NCBI RefSeq assembly: GCF_008642315.1
Contig: NZ_CP029192.1
Location: 6,882,001-6,946,000, forward strand
Source of the DNA: Streptomyces venezuelae
Lineage (GTDB): Bacteria > Actinomycetota > Actinomycetes > Streptomycetales > Streptomycetaceae
Direction: 5' to 3'
DNA: 64,000 bases
Made by a program: the position numbers and the translations under genes. Of the stretch, positions 36,399-44,756 are shown piece after piece. The notes beneath the pieces were generated by a model that was not told the origin of the DNA, did no database searches, and worked only from the letters and a program-made list of their open reading frames with translations. Position 1 is the first letter of the stretch. Each line of letters begins with the position of its first letter.

Positions 36399-37199
36399 TC
36401 AGGGCTTGGCGGGGACTGTGCCGGCTTCCGGGGGTGGAGGCAGGACGAAGTTTCCGTTGACGATGTCGCGCGCCAGGTCGACCAGGAGCAGGTGGTGATG
36501 GCGAGCGTGCGCACGGAGACGATGGAAGGCGGTGTCGGGGTCGACTGCGTGGCGGGCGCAGAGGAAGCCCTTGGCCTGTTCGATGGCGGTGCGGCTGTTC
36601 AGGGCCGACTGGAGTTGGGCTCGTACCGTGCGGTGCTGGTCGAGGGTGGTCTGCTGGAGCAGGGAAATGGCGGTGGCGTCGGCCAGTGCCCGGGCCAGGT
36701 CGCGGTCGGCTTGCTGGAGGGGGCCGGGAGTGCGTTGGAAGAGGTTCAGCACGCCTATGGTTTCGGTACGCAGCCGGATCGGGGTGGCGTGGACGGATGT
36801 GTAGCCGGAGCGGTGCGCGCGGGCACTGAAGCGCGGCCACCGGGGTGAGAGCGCGGCGCCGATGATGTGATCGACCGGGGCGGACTGGTGGAAGGCGCTG
36901 TGACAGGGGCCTTCGCTGGCATCGAGCTCGAAGAGCTCGACCAGGCGGACGCGTTCGGAGGAGGCGGCGACCAGACGCAGTGGGCCACTGGGCGCGGCGA
37001 GCATGACGCCGGCATCACCGATGTCGAGCAGTTCCATGCAGTGTTCGGCGACGCGGTAGAAGAACTCGGCGGGATCGAAGTCATCGACCAGAGTGTCGGC
37101 CAAGTTGATCAGTGCGGCGGTGATCCGGGCCTCGCGCGGTAATCGGGATGGCCCGTTCACCGAGGGGCGGTCGGGCGGCGGAACGAATGGATTGGACAT
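36399..37199 (-). CDS. GAF-ANTAR regulator (canonical ANTAR), island gene 5
   Basis: 266 residues. GAF domain about 25-180 (LLDIGDAGVMLAAPSGPLRLVAASSERVRLVELFELDASEGPCHSAFHQS, PIRLRTETIGVLNLF). ANTAR: LQSALNSRTAIEQAKGFLCARHAVDPDTAFHRLRAHARHHHLLLVDLARDIVNG (about 195-250). Closest in plan to gene 3. Convergent with gene 4 across a 260-bp gap with no clear gene. Confidence 0.85.
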   Translation of the reverse strand: MSNPFVPPPDRPSVNGPSRLPREARITAALINLADTLVDDFDPAEFFYRVAEHCMELLDIGDAGVMLAAPSGPLRLVAASSERVRLVELFELDASEGPCHSAFHQSAPVDHIIGAALSPRWPRFSARAHRSGYTSVHATPIRLRTETIGVLNLFQRTPGPLQQADRDLARALADATAISLLQQTTLDQHRTVRAQLQSALNSRTAIEQAKGFLCARHAVDPDTAFHRLRAHARHHHLLLVDLARDIVNGNFVLPPPPEAGTVPAKP

Positions 37200-37383
37200 G
37201 CAGGCCTCCGGTTCGAGGGGCCAGCGACCAGGGCCGGAAGCACACTACGGGGGCTGGGTGGAATACCACCCGGCGAGGTGCTGACCTAAGAGGAAACGCT
37301 ACCTTCCGGCAAGTGTGAAAACCAGGCAGTCAGGGCCCGCCGTCAGGCGATACGCGCGGTGCAACCCGGAGGTGTCCGGTCCG

Positions 37384-37493
37384 CCCACCTTCTCCATGGA
37401 ACCCCGGAACTGAGGGGTTGTTCCCTGATGGGCAACGTCCCGGAGCTGCCCGACAAGGCGGCCGTTCCGGATCTCGTATGCCCTCTGCTGAGT
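37384..37493 (-). pseudogene. Decayed second copy of the island-type tldD tail
   Basis: 110 bp aligning without gaps to 40440-40549 with three differences (107 of 110). Read on the minus strand it gives QQRAYEIRNGRLVGQL, then AHQGTTPQFRGSMEKVGG: the changes include Tyr to His and Trp to Arg, and homology stops after the VGG. Homology also stops within two bases of the repeat core: the core itself is absent. A remnant of an earlier integration, or a duplication, of the same element type. Confidence 0.8.
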
Positions 37494-37595
37494 GGTGCTC
37501 TTTGGCCTGTAGAACCCTCTGAACGCTGATGAACGGAGGCCCCGAGTCTTGGACGGAGAGTTCAACGGAAAGTGACCTCCGGGCAGCTGTGCGGG

Positions 37596-39239
37596 TCATG
37601 CGGGGGTTCCGGTGAGGGTGCCGTCGTGGAGTTCCAGCCGTCGGGTGATTCTCACGGTCTGGAGCAGGCGGCGGTCGTGGGAGACGAGTAGCAGGGTGCC
37701 GTTGTAGGAGTCGAGGGCGGATTCGAGTTGTTCGATGGCCGGCAGGTCGAGGTGGTTGGTGGGCTCGTCCAGCACCAGCAGATTCACCCCGCGCCCTTGT
37801 AGCAGCGCGAGTGCGGCCCGGGTCCTTTCACCGGGGGACAGGCTGCTGGCTGGGCGCAGGACCTGGTCGGGGCCCAGGCCGAACTTCGCCAGCAGGGTGC
37901 GGACTTCGGCGGGCTCCGTTTCGGGGACAGCGGCCCGGAAGGCGTCCAGGAGGGTGTCGGCGCCGTGGAACAGGGCCCGGGCCTGGTCGATCTCGCCGAT
38001 CACTACCCCCGAGCCGAGTGCCTGGCGACCGGCGCTCAGGGGGATACGGCCCAGGAGGGCGCCGAGCAGCGTCGACTTGCCGGTGCCGTTCGCGCCGGTG
38101 ATCGCGACACGGTCCGCCCAGTCGATCTGCAGCGTCACAGGCCCCAGCGTGAACCCGCCGCGCTGGACGGTGGCTTCGTGCAGCGTGGCGACGATGGCGC
38201 CGGAGCGGGGCGCGGCGGCGATCTGCATGCGCAGCTGCCATTCCTTGCGCGGCTCCTCCACCTCCTCCAGGCGCTCGATGAGGCGTTCGGCCTGCTTGGC
38301 CCGGGCGGCCAGGTTCTCGCTGTTCTCCATCCGGCCGCTGCGGGCGAACTTGTTGTTGTCCCGGCTGCGGCGCTGCGCGGTGCGCACTCCCTTCTCCGCC
38401 CAGGAGCGGTGCATGTTCGCCCGGTCCTGCAAGGCGGCCTTGCGCTCGGCGTACTCCTCGTACTGGGCGCGGGCCTGATGGCGGGCGCGTTCTGCTTCCT
38501 GGAGGTAGGTCGTGTATCCACCGCCGTAGTGGCGCACCTGTTGCTGGGCGCGGTCGAGTTCGAGGACCTGGGTGACGGTCCGGGTGAGGAACTCGCGGTC
38601 GTGGCTGACCACGACCGTGCCCGCGCGCAGCCCGGTCACGAACTGCTCCAGCTGTTCCAGGCCGGCCAGGTCGAGATCGTTGGTGGGCTCGTCCAGCAGA
38701 AAGACGTCGAAGCGTGACAGGAGCAGCGAGGCCAGCTGTGCGCGGGCGGCCTGCCCGCCGGACAGCGACGTCATGGCCTGTTCCAGCCCGATGCCCAGCC
38801 CGAGCGTGGCGGTCACGTGTTCGGCGCGCTCTGGAAGGTCTGCTGCGCCCAGGCTCAGCCACTGCTGCAGGCTCGTGTCGTAGGCCTCCGCGGCGCCGGC
38901 GACGCCGTCGGCCAGCGCCTGGGAGGCGGTGTCCAGGGCTCGTTCGGCGGCGGCGACGCCGGTGCGGCGGGCCAGGAAGGCGGAGACGCTCTCGCCCGTG
39001 CGCCGGTCCGCCTCCTGGGGCAGGTACCCGATGGTCGCACCGGCCGGGGCCAGCTGTACCTGTCCTTGTTCGGGCCGGTCGAGACCGGCCAGGAGGCGGA
39101 GCAGGGTGGACTTGCCCGCTCCGTTGGTTCCGACGAGGCCGATCACCTCTCCTGGGGGTACGACCAGGTCGAGGCCGGAGAAGAGGGGGAGGTCGCCGTG
39201 GCCTGCGGCGAGATTCCTGGCGGTCAGGGTTGCGGACAT
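37596..39239 (-). CDS. ABC-F ATPase, island-borne (possible antibiotic-resistance type)
   Basis: 547 residues, two cassettes: LVGTNGAGKSTLLRLLAGL near 35-53, signature LSGGQAARAQL near 160 and DEPTNDLD near 185; second GANGTGKSTLLGALLG near 365, signature LSPGERTRAAL and DEPTNHLDLPAIEQLE. The linker is long, basic and coiled (ARHQARAQYEEYAERKAALQ and on to ENSENLAARAKQAERLIERLEEV). No membrane helices. ABC-F proteins of this length and on mobile DNA can protect ribosomes from drugs. The substrate spectrum cannot be read from sequence. Distinct from the chromosomal ABC-F at 1781. Confidence 0.88.
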   Translation of the reverse strand: MSATLTARNLAAGHGDLPLFSGLDLVVPPGEVIGLVGTNGAGKSTLLRLLAGLDRPEQGQVQLAPAGATIGYLPQEADRRTGESVSAFLARRTGVAAAERALDTASQALADGVAGAAEAYDTSLQQWLSLGAADLPERAEHVTATLGLGIGLEQAMTSLSGGQAARAQLASLLLSRFDVFLLDEPTNDLDLAGLEQLEQFVTGLRAGTVVVSHDREFLTRTVTQVLELDRAQQQVRHYGGGYTTYLQEAERARHQARAQYEEYAERKAALQDRANMHRSWAEKGVRTAQRRSRDNNKFARSGRMENSENLAARAKQAERLIERLEEVEEPRKEWQLRMQIAAAPRSGAIVATLHEATVQRGGFTLGPVTLQIDWADRVAITGANGTGKSTLLGALLGRIPLSAGRQALGSGVVIGEIDQARALFHGADTLLDAFRAAVPETEPAEVRTLLAKFGLGPDQVLRPASSLSPGERTRAALALLQGRGVNLLVLDEPTNHLDLPAIEQLESALDSYNGTLLLVSHDRRLLQTVRITRRLELHDGTLTGTPA

Positions 39240-39598
39240 GCGGTCGCCTACCGGAAAGGTCGGTCACCTGTGGTGACAAGTGTGCGAGGGAGGTACGCGC
39301 TCGGCATCACGACGGCAGGCGGGAGTGCACGGCACCAGGAGCCGCTGAGGCGGGTCAGGGGCCCGGATGGCCTCCCCCGACGCACGATGGGCCAAGAGGG
39401 GGCGCTGAGTCGTGCACGACCACCACCGTCGGCACAGCCGAAGGCGGCAGGGCAGCACAGGAGCACTGTGCCGGCTACAGGGGCACGAACCTCAGATGCG
39501 CAAAGTCCACCTCGATCGGCGACAACAGGACCACTCACCACGGTACACATCTGCTGCGGCCCTGTGCGACCTCGATTCCCCGGGACCGCCGTCTTCAC
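39240..39598. other. Gene-free stretch upstream of the island ABC-F (359 bp)
   Basis: Divergent interval between the ABC-F gene and the MFS remnant. GTCACC-TGT-GGTGAC (about 39263-39277), near the ABC-F start, is a short perfect hairpin that could be an operator or part of a leader. No gene with a ribosome-binding site seen. Confidence 0.35.
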
Positions 39599-40140
39599 GT
39601 GGCCTCGCTGCTGTGCGGGATCGCCGTGGACCCGGGCTTCCTGGTGGCGGCGCGGGCCGCACAGCTGGTCTTCGGTCTGATGCTCGGTGTGTTTCTGCTG
39701 ACCTTGGTCGACCGCCACCAGCGACGCGTCCCCCAAGCCGGCACGATCCTGATCGCCCTCAGCCTGACCGGTTACCAGCTGCTGATCTTCAGCCAGGGCA
39801 CCCAACTGCCGTTCGGGCCGCCGCCGCACCGATGCTCCCTATTGGGCTCGGGCTGGGCGCGATCGGCGCCCAACTGTCCGGACTCACCCTCAGCCGGGTC
39901 CACAACGAAGACGCCGGATCCGCCGCTGGTCTGTTCAACACCGCCATGCAGTCGGGCACCACCCTCGGACTGGCCATGGCTTCCTTCGTCTTCTTCAACC
40001 ACGCCCCCGCAGGCAGCCACGGCACCACCGTGACCACTGCCTTCGCAGGGAGCATCTGGTACGTCATCACGGCCCTGACCGCGATGCGGGCCCTCATGTT
40101 CACCCTGACCGAACCGATCAAGGTCCCTGACCGACGGTGA
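39599..40140 (+). pseudogene. Frameshifted C-terminal remnant of an MFS (DHA2-type) exporter
   Basis: The first part (from GTG 39599) reads two or three hydrophobic helices, including AARAAQLVFGLMLGVFLLTLVDRHQ and ILIALSLTGYQLLIFSQG. Near 39825 the meaning moves to another frame: PMLPIGLGLGAIGAQLSGLTL, EDAGSAAGLFNTAMQSGTTLGLAMASFVFF and a final helix. The pattern GLFNTAMQSGTTLGLA is typical of EmrB/QacA exporters. The N-terminal half of the transporter is absent. A decayed drug exporter, close to the tldD-side island border. Confidence 0.72.
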
Positions 40141-40291
40141 AACCCGCCCACAGCTGGAGCCGTATCTCTCCAGGGAGGCTGGACGGGACAGACACAAAGA
40201 ACGGCACCAGGGGGGGCAGCCGGTCCTGCGTTGATGGCCCCCCGTTGGTGGCCGTTTCGGTCCTGACAGCAGGGACCTTGGCGGGCAATGA

Positions 40292-41818
40292 TCAGGAGCG
40301 TCCCGACTCGGTCGAAGTGTTCAGGATGTTCACGTTCCGGAACAACGCGGACGGGCATCCATGGGAGACCGCGGCGATCTGACCCGGCTGCGCCTTTCCG
40401 CAGTTGAAGGCTCCTCCCAGTACATACGTCTGGGGCCCTCCCACCTTCTCCATGGAACCCCAGAACTGAGGGGTTGTTCCCTGATAGGCAACATCCCGGA
40501 GCTGCCCGACAAGGCGGCCGTTCCGGATCTCGTATGCCCTCTGCTGAGTAAATTGAAAGTTGTACCTCTGCATGTCGATCGACCACGACCGGTCCCCGAC
40601 CACATAGATCCCGCGGTCCACGCCCGCGATCAGATCCTCCGTGGGCAGCCCGCCGGGGTCCGGCTGGAGCGAGACGTTCGCCATGCGCTGCACCGGGACG
40701 TGGCCGGGGGAGTCGGCGTACGCGCAGCCGTTGGAGCGCTGGAAACCGGTGAGCTTCGCGATGCGCCGGTCCAGCTGGTAGCCGACCAGCGTGCCGTCCT
40801 TGACCAGGTCCCAGGACTGTCCTGCCACGCCCTCGTCGTCGTACCCGATCGTCGCGAGCCCGTGCTCGGCCGTCCGGTCGCCCGTCACGTTCATCAGCGA
40901 GGAGCCGTACGCCAGCTTGCCCAGCTGGTCGAAGGTGGCGAAGGACGTGCCCGCGTACGCGGCCTCGTAGCCGAGCGCGCGGTCCAGCTCCGTGGCGTGG
41001 CCGATGGACTCGTGGATCGTCAGCCACAGGTTCGACGGATCGACGACGAGGTCGTACGAACCCGCCCGGACGCTCGGCGCCCGCATCTTCTCCGCCAAAA
41101 GCTCCGGGATCTCGGCGAGCTCCGCCGCCCAGTCCCAGCCCGTCCCCGTGAGGTACTCCCAGCCGCGGCCGACCGGCGGTGCGATCGTCCGCATCGAGTC
41201 GAACTCTCCGCTCGACGCGTCGACGGCCACCGCCGTCAGCTGCGGATGCAGCCGCACACGCTGCTGCGTGGTCGTGGTGCCCGCCGTGTCCGCGTAGAAC
41301 TTGTTCTCGTGCACGGTCATCAGGGACGCGTCGACGTGCGTGACCCCGTCGGCGGCGAGCAGCCGCGCGCTCCAGTCGGCGAGCAGCCCCGCCTTCTCCT
41401 CGTCCGGCACGGAGAACGGGTCGATCTCGTACGAGGAGACCCACGTCTTGTCCGCGTGCACCGGCTCGTCCGCGAGCTCCACGCGCTCGGTCGACCCGGC
41501 CGCCTTGATGACCTGTGCGGACAGTTTCGCCATGGCCACGGCCTGCGAGGCGACGCGCGCCGCCGCGTCCATCGTCATGTCGACACCGGAGGCGAAGCCC
41601 CAGGTGCCGCCGTGCACCACACGGACCGCGTACCCGAGGTCCGTGGCGTCGGAGCTGCCCGCCGGCTTGGCGTCGCGCAGCAGCCAGGACGCGCTGCGCA
41701 CCCGCTCCAGGCGGAAGTCCGCGTGGTCGGCGCCGAGCGCCCGCGCGCGGGCCAGCGCGGCGTCGGCGAGAGCCCGCAGCGGCAGCGCCGTGAAGGCTTC
41801 ATCGATGGAATGAGGCAC
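40292..41818 (-). CDS. tldD: TldD metalloprotease subunit, carrying a replaced C-terminus
   Basis: 508 residues. The metal motif HESIGHATELDRALG (HExxxH) lies near residues 260-275. The last 86 codons after the Asn-Phe-Gln core come from the island. In this part A/T-ending codons (gca, gtt, gga, aca, gta) are frequent, unlike the 5' part. It contains FNCGKAQPGQ, whose Cys aligns with the third metal ligand of E. coli TldD; the displaced native tail has Tyr there. The reading frame is complete, so TldD is probably active. It is now separated from tldE by 8.1 kb. Confidence 0.93.
   Translation of the reverse strand: MPHSIDEAFTALPLRALADAALARARALGADHADFRLERVRSASWLLRDAKPAGSSDATDLGYAVRVVHGGTWGFASGVDMTMDAAARVASQAVAMAKLSAQVIKAAGSTERVELADEPVHADKTWVSSYEIDPFSVPDEEKAGLLADWSARLLAADGVTHVDASLMTVHENKFYADTAGTTTTQQRVRLHPQLTAVAVDASSGEFDSMRTIAPPVGRGWEYLTGTGWDWAAELAEIPELLAEKMRAPSVRAGSYDLVVDPSNLWLTIHESIGHATELDRALGYEAAYAGTSFATFDQLGKLAYGSSLMNVTGDRTAEHGLATIGYDDEGVAGQSWDLVKDGTLVGYQLDRRIAKLTGFQRSNGCAYADSPGHVPVQRMANVSLQPDPGGLPTEDLIAGVDRGIYVVGDRSWSIDMQRYNFQFTQQRAYEIRNGRLVGQLRDVAYQGTTPQFWGSMEKVGGPQTYVLGGAFNCGKAQPGQIAAVSHGCPSALFRNVNILNTSTESGRS
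40548..40561. repeat. Direct repeat core, tldD-side junction of the island
   Basis: GTAAATTGAAAGTT, inside the tldD reading frame at the codons for Asn-Phe-Gln-Phe-Thr. Upstream of it (in tldD direction) codon use is chromosomal; downstream it is island-like. Partner of 32406-32419. Confidence 0.8.
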
Positions 41819-41954
41819 GGATGTCTCCCTGCTGTCGGCTCCGGTCAGCCCCGATCATGTCGCGCCCGGCGCCCCGGCGGCCAGGGTTTTCTGTAGGGAT
41901 CCGACAGCGAGTCCTCTGAGCCACTGTCGGTCGCCGATTCTCCGTATCGCGACA

Positions 41955-42724
<770 letters not shown>

Positions 42725-42728
42725 TCAC

Positions 42729-43490
42729 ATGAGCGGAATTCTCGAAGGCAAGCGCATCCTCGTCACCGGGGTGCTGACGGAGTCCTCCATCGCCTTCCAC
42801 ACGGCCAAGGTCGCTCAGGAGCAGGGCGCCGAGGTCATCCTGACCGCCTTCCCGCGGCCCACGCTCACCGAGCGCATCGCCAAGAAGCTCCCCAAGCCCG
42901 CCAAGGTCATCGAGCTGGACGTGACCAACCAGGAGCACCTGGACCGCCTCGCGGGCGTCGTCAAGGAGGAGCTCGGCGGCCTCGACGGCATCGTGCACTC
43001 CATCGGCTTCGCACCGCAGGGCGCGTTCAACTTCCTGGAGGCCTCCTTCGAGGACGTCTCCACGGCGATGCACGTCTCGGCGTACTCCCTGAAGTCGCTC
43101 ACCATGGCTTGCCGCCCGCTGTTCGAGGGCGGCGCCTCGGTCGTCGGCCTCACCTTCGACGCGCAGTACGCGTGGCCGAAGTACGACTGGATGGGCCCGG
43201 CCAAGGCCGCCCTGGAGGCCACCAGCCGCTACCTCGCCCGCGACCTGGGCAAGGAGGACATCCGCTGCAACCTGATCTCCGCGGGGCCGCTCGGCTCCAT
43301 GGCGGCGAAGTCCATCCCGGGCTTCGAGGAGCTCGCGGACGTCTGGAACACCCGCTCCCCGCTGAACTGGGACATGGCCGACCCGGAGCCCGCGGGCCGC
43401 GGCGTCGTCGCCCTGCTCTCGGACTTCTTCCCGAAGACCACCGGCGAGATCATCCACGTCGACGGCGGCGTGCACATGATGGGTGCCTGA
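42729..43490 (+). CDS. fabI: Enoyl-ACP reductase FabI (InhA-type)
   Basis: 253 residues, four bases after the fabG stop codon. GVLTESSIAFHTAKVAQEQGAEVILT at 15-40 is the divergent FabI nucleotide loop; active-site Tyr and Lys are in YDWMGPAKAALEATSRYLARDLG (about 158-163). It ends IHVDGGVHMMGA. Catalyses the last reduction of each fatty acid elongation cycle with NADH; target of triclosan and isoniazid-type inhibitors in the family. Shares a transcript with fabG, and a strong terminator follows. Confidence 0.95.
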   Translation: MSGILEGKRILVTGVLTESSIAFHTAKVAQEQGAEVILTAFPRPTLTERIAKKLPKPAKVIELDVTNQEHLDRLAGVVKEELGGLDGIVHSIGFAPQGAFNFLEASFEDVSTAMHVSAYSLKSLTMACRPLFEGGASVVGLTFDAQYAWPKYDWMGPAKAALEATSRYLARDLGKEDIRCNLISAGPLGSMAAKSIPGFEELADVWNTRSPLNWDMADPEPAGRGVVALLSDFFPKTTGEIIHVDGGVHMMGA

Positions 43491-43522
43491 TCAGGCGCTC
43501 GCCCAGTACTGGGTGTGTTTTC

Positions 43523-43561
43523 GAGGCCCCGTCCCCCGCAGTGCGCGGGCGGCGGGGCCTC
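43523..43561 (+). terminator. fabG-fabI terminator
   Basis: GAGGCCCCGTCCCCCGC pairs nearly perfectly with GCGGGCGGCGGGGCCTC (one stem irregularity) around a short loop, 33 bases past the fabI stop. Confidence 0.8.
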
Positions 43562-43616
43562 ACCCGTTCGGTCCCCTTGCCGGGCGCCGAGGGGTGAGTG
43601 ACCGGCACTCTGAAGT

Positions 43617-43952
43617 GTGCGTCTTACAAGTGCGGTGCTCGTGGCTCTCGCTCTTGTGGTCGCCGCGCCGAGCGCCGCGCCGCAGGGGTCTTCCCCCGCG
43701 CGTGAGACGTCCTCGAAACCTCGGCCCTTCGGGTCGGAGTGCCGCACCGGAGTCGCCGGCTCCCACGTCGTCGCGTACTGCCACAACCCCTACCCGGAGA
43801 CCGACCGGGTCCGTCTGCACGTGGAGTGCGACCAGTGGTGGGACATCGACACGGACTCCCGCCCCGTCGACGCCGAGGCCGCGATGACGGTGCGGCTCAC
43901 CGGACGGTGCTGGAAAGAGGTCCGCTCGGTCTGGGTCAGCCACCAGAAGTGA
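43617..43952 (+). CDS. Small secreted hypothetical protein
   Basis: 111 residues, GTG start, signal peptide MRLTSAVLVALALVVAAPSAAPQ. The mature part has four cysteines (SECRTG, AYCHNP, VECDQWW, GRCWKE), suggesting two disulfides. No family recognised. It is monocistronic and its start is not backed by a strong ribosome-binding site. Confidence 0.65.
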   Translation: MRLTSAVLVALALVVAAPSAAPQGSSPARETSSKPRPFGSECRTGVAGSHVVAYCHNPYPETDRVRLHVECDQWWDIDTDSRPVDAEAAMTVRLTGRCWKEVRSVWVSHQK

Positions 43953-43981
43953 GCCGGACCGGTCGCCGCCGGTGAATCCGG

Positions 43982-44668
43982 TCAGCCACCAGAAGTGAAG
44001 CGGTCCGGGCGGCACATGAACGGGTAGCCCGCGGCCTCCGTCGCGGCGGCCTCCGCATCGCCCGTGCGGATCGCGTCGACCAGCCGCGCGTGGTCCATGT
44101 GCGCCTCGGGCGTCAGCTCCTCGCCGATGTCCTCGCGCAGCCAGTCCCGCAGCACCTCGCCGAGGTCCGCGTAGAGCGCCACCATGACGTCGTTGTGCGA
44201 CGCGGCGACGACGGCCATGTGGAACGTCGCGTCGGCCGTCACGAACGCCTCCGCGTCCCCGGACGCCCACACCTCCTCGCGGCGTACGAGCAGCGCGTCC
44301 AGCTGCTTGAGGTCCCGCTCGGTGCGGCGCTCGGCGGCGAGCTTCGCGGCGCTGGACTCCAGCGTGCTGCGCAGCTCGGCGATGTGCCGGGGGTCCGCGT
44401 CGGCGAACCTGCGCTGCATCACGCCCGCGAGCTCGCTCGTCGCGACCACGTACGTCCCCGAGCCCTGCCGGATGTCGAGCAGGCCGTTGTGCGCGAGGGC
44501 GCGCACGGCCTCCCTGACCGTGTTCCTGGCGACGCCGAGCTGGTCGACCAGCTCGGGCTCGGTGGGGATGCGGGAACCGACCGGCCACTCGCCCGACGAG
44601 ATCTGGTTGCGCAGCTCGGAGATGACCTGTTCGGAGAGTGCCGAACGGCGAGGGGTGGTCAGCGGCAT
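43982..44668 (-). CDS. FadR/GntR family transcriptional regulator
   Basis: 228 residues from the ATG at 44668 (GGAACG upstream; a longer frame to 44734 is rejected). The winged HTH is SEQVISELRNQISSGEWPVGSRIPTEPELVDQLGVARNTVREAVRALAHNGLLDIRQGSGTYV (about 11-75). The C-terminal FCD domain contains the metal-ligand pattern DATFHMAVVAASHN and HARLVDAIRTGD. Divergent from the MFS exporter at 44757, with an inverted repeat in the gap, so it most likely controls that gene. Effector probably a small acid. Confidence 0.92.
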   Translation of the reverse strand: MPLTTPRRSALSEQVISELRNQISSGEWPVGSRIPTEPELVDQLGVARNTVREAVRALAHNGLLDIRQGSGTYVVATSELAGVMQRRFADADPRHIAELRSTLESSAAKLAAERRTERDLKQLDALLVRREEVWASGDAEAFVTADATFHMAVVAASHNDVMVALYADLGEVLRDWLREDIGEELTPEAHMDHARLVDAIRTGDAEAAATEAAGYPFMCRPDRFTSGG

Positions 44669-44717
44669 GACGTTCCTTCGTGCGTGGCCGGTGCGGATGG
44701 GCAGTGTGACGCAATCG

Positions 44718-44731
44718 ATTGGACAGCCAAT
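44718..44731. promoter_or_regulatory. Inverted repeat, probable FadR-type operator
   Basis: ATTGG-ACAG-CCAAT is a perfect palindrome with a four-base centre, between the divergent regulator and MFS genes. A second palindrome, CAATCGATTG, overlaps its left side. Size fits GntR/FadR dimers. Confidence 0.7.
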
Positions 44732-44756
44732 CATCCCATGATTCTATGATGGCTCC

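Larger units (their letters stand above)
32420..40547. mobile_element. Accessory island inserted within tldD (about 8.1 kb)
   Basis: The interval between the two direct repeats. It carries five GAF-ANTAR genes, an ABC-F gene, a broken MFS gene and two island-type tldD tails (40292-40547 intact and in use, 37384-37493 decayed). Codon use is visibly less G+C-extreme than the flanks. The gene pair tldD-tldE, normally overlapping, is interrupted exactly at the repeats. No integrase, transposase or plasmid-transfer gene was recognised, so it is a decayed or trans-mobilised element. The ends are defined by the repeats. Confidence 0.8.
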
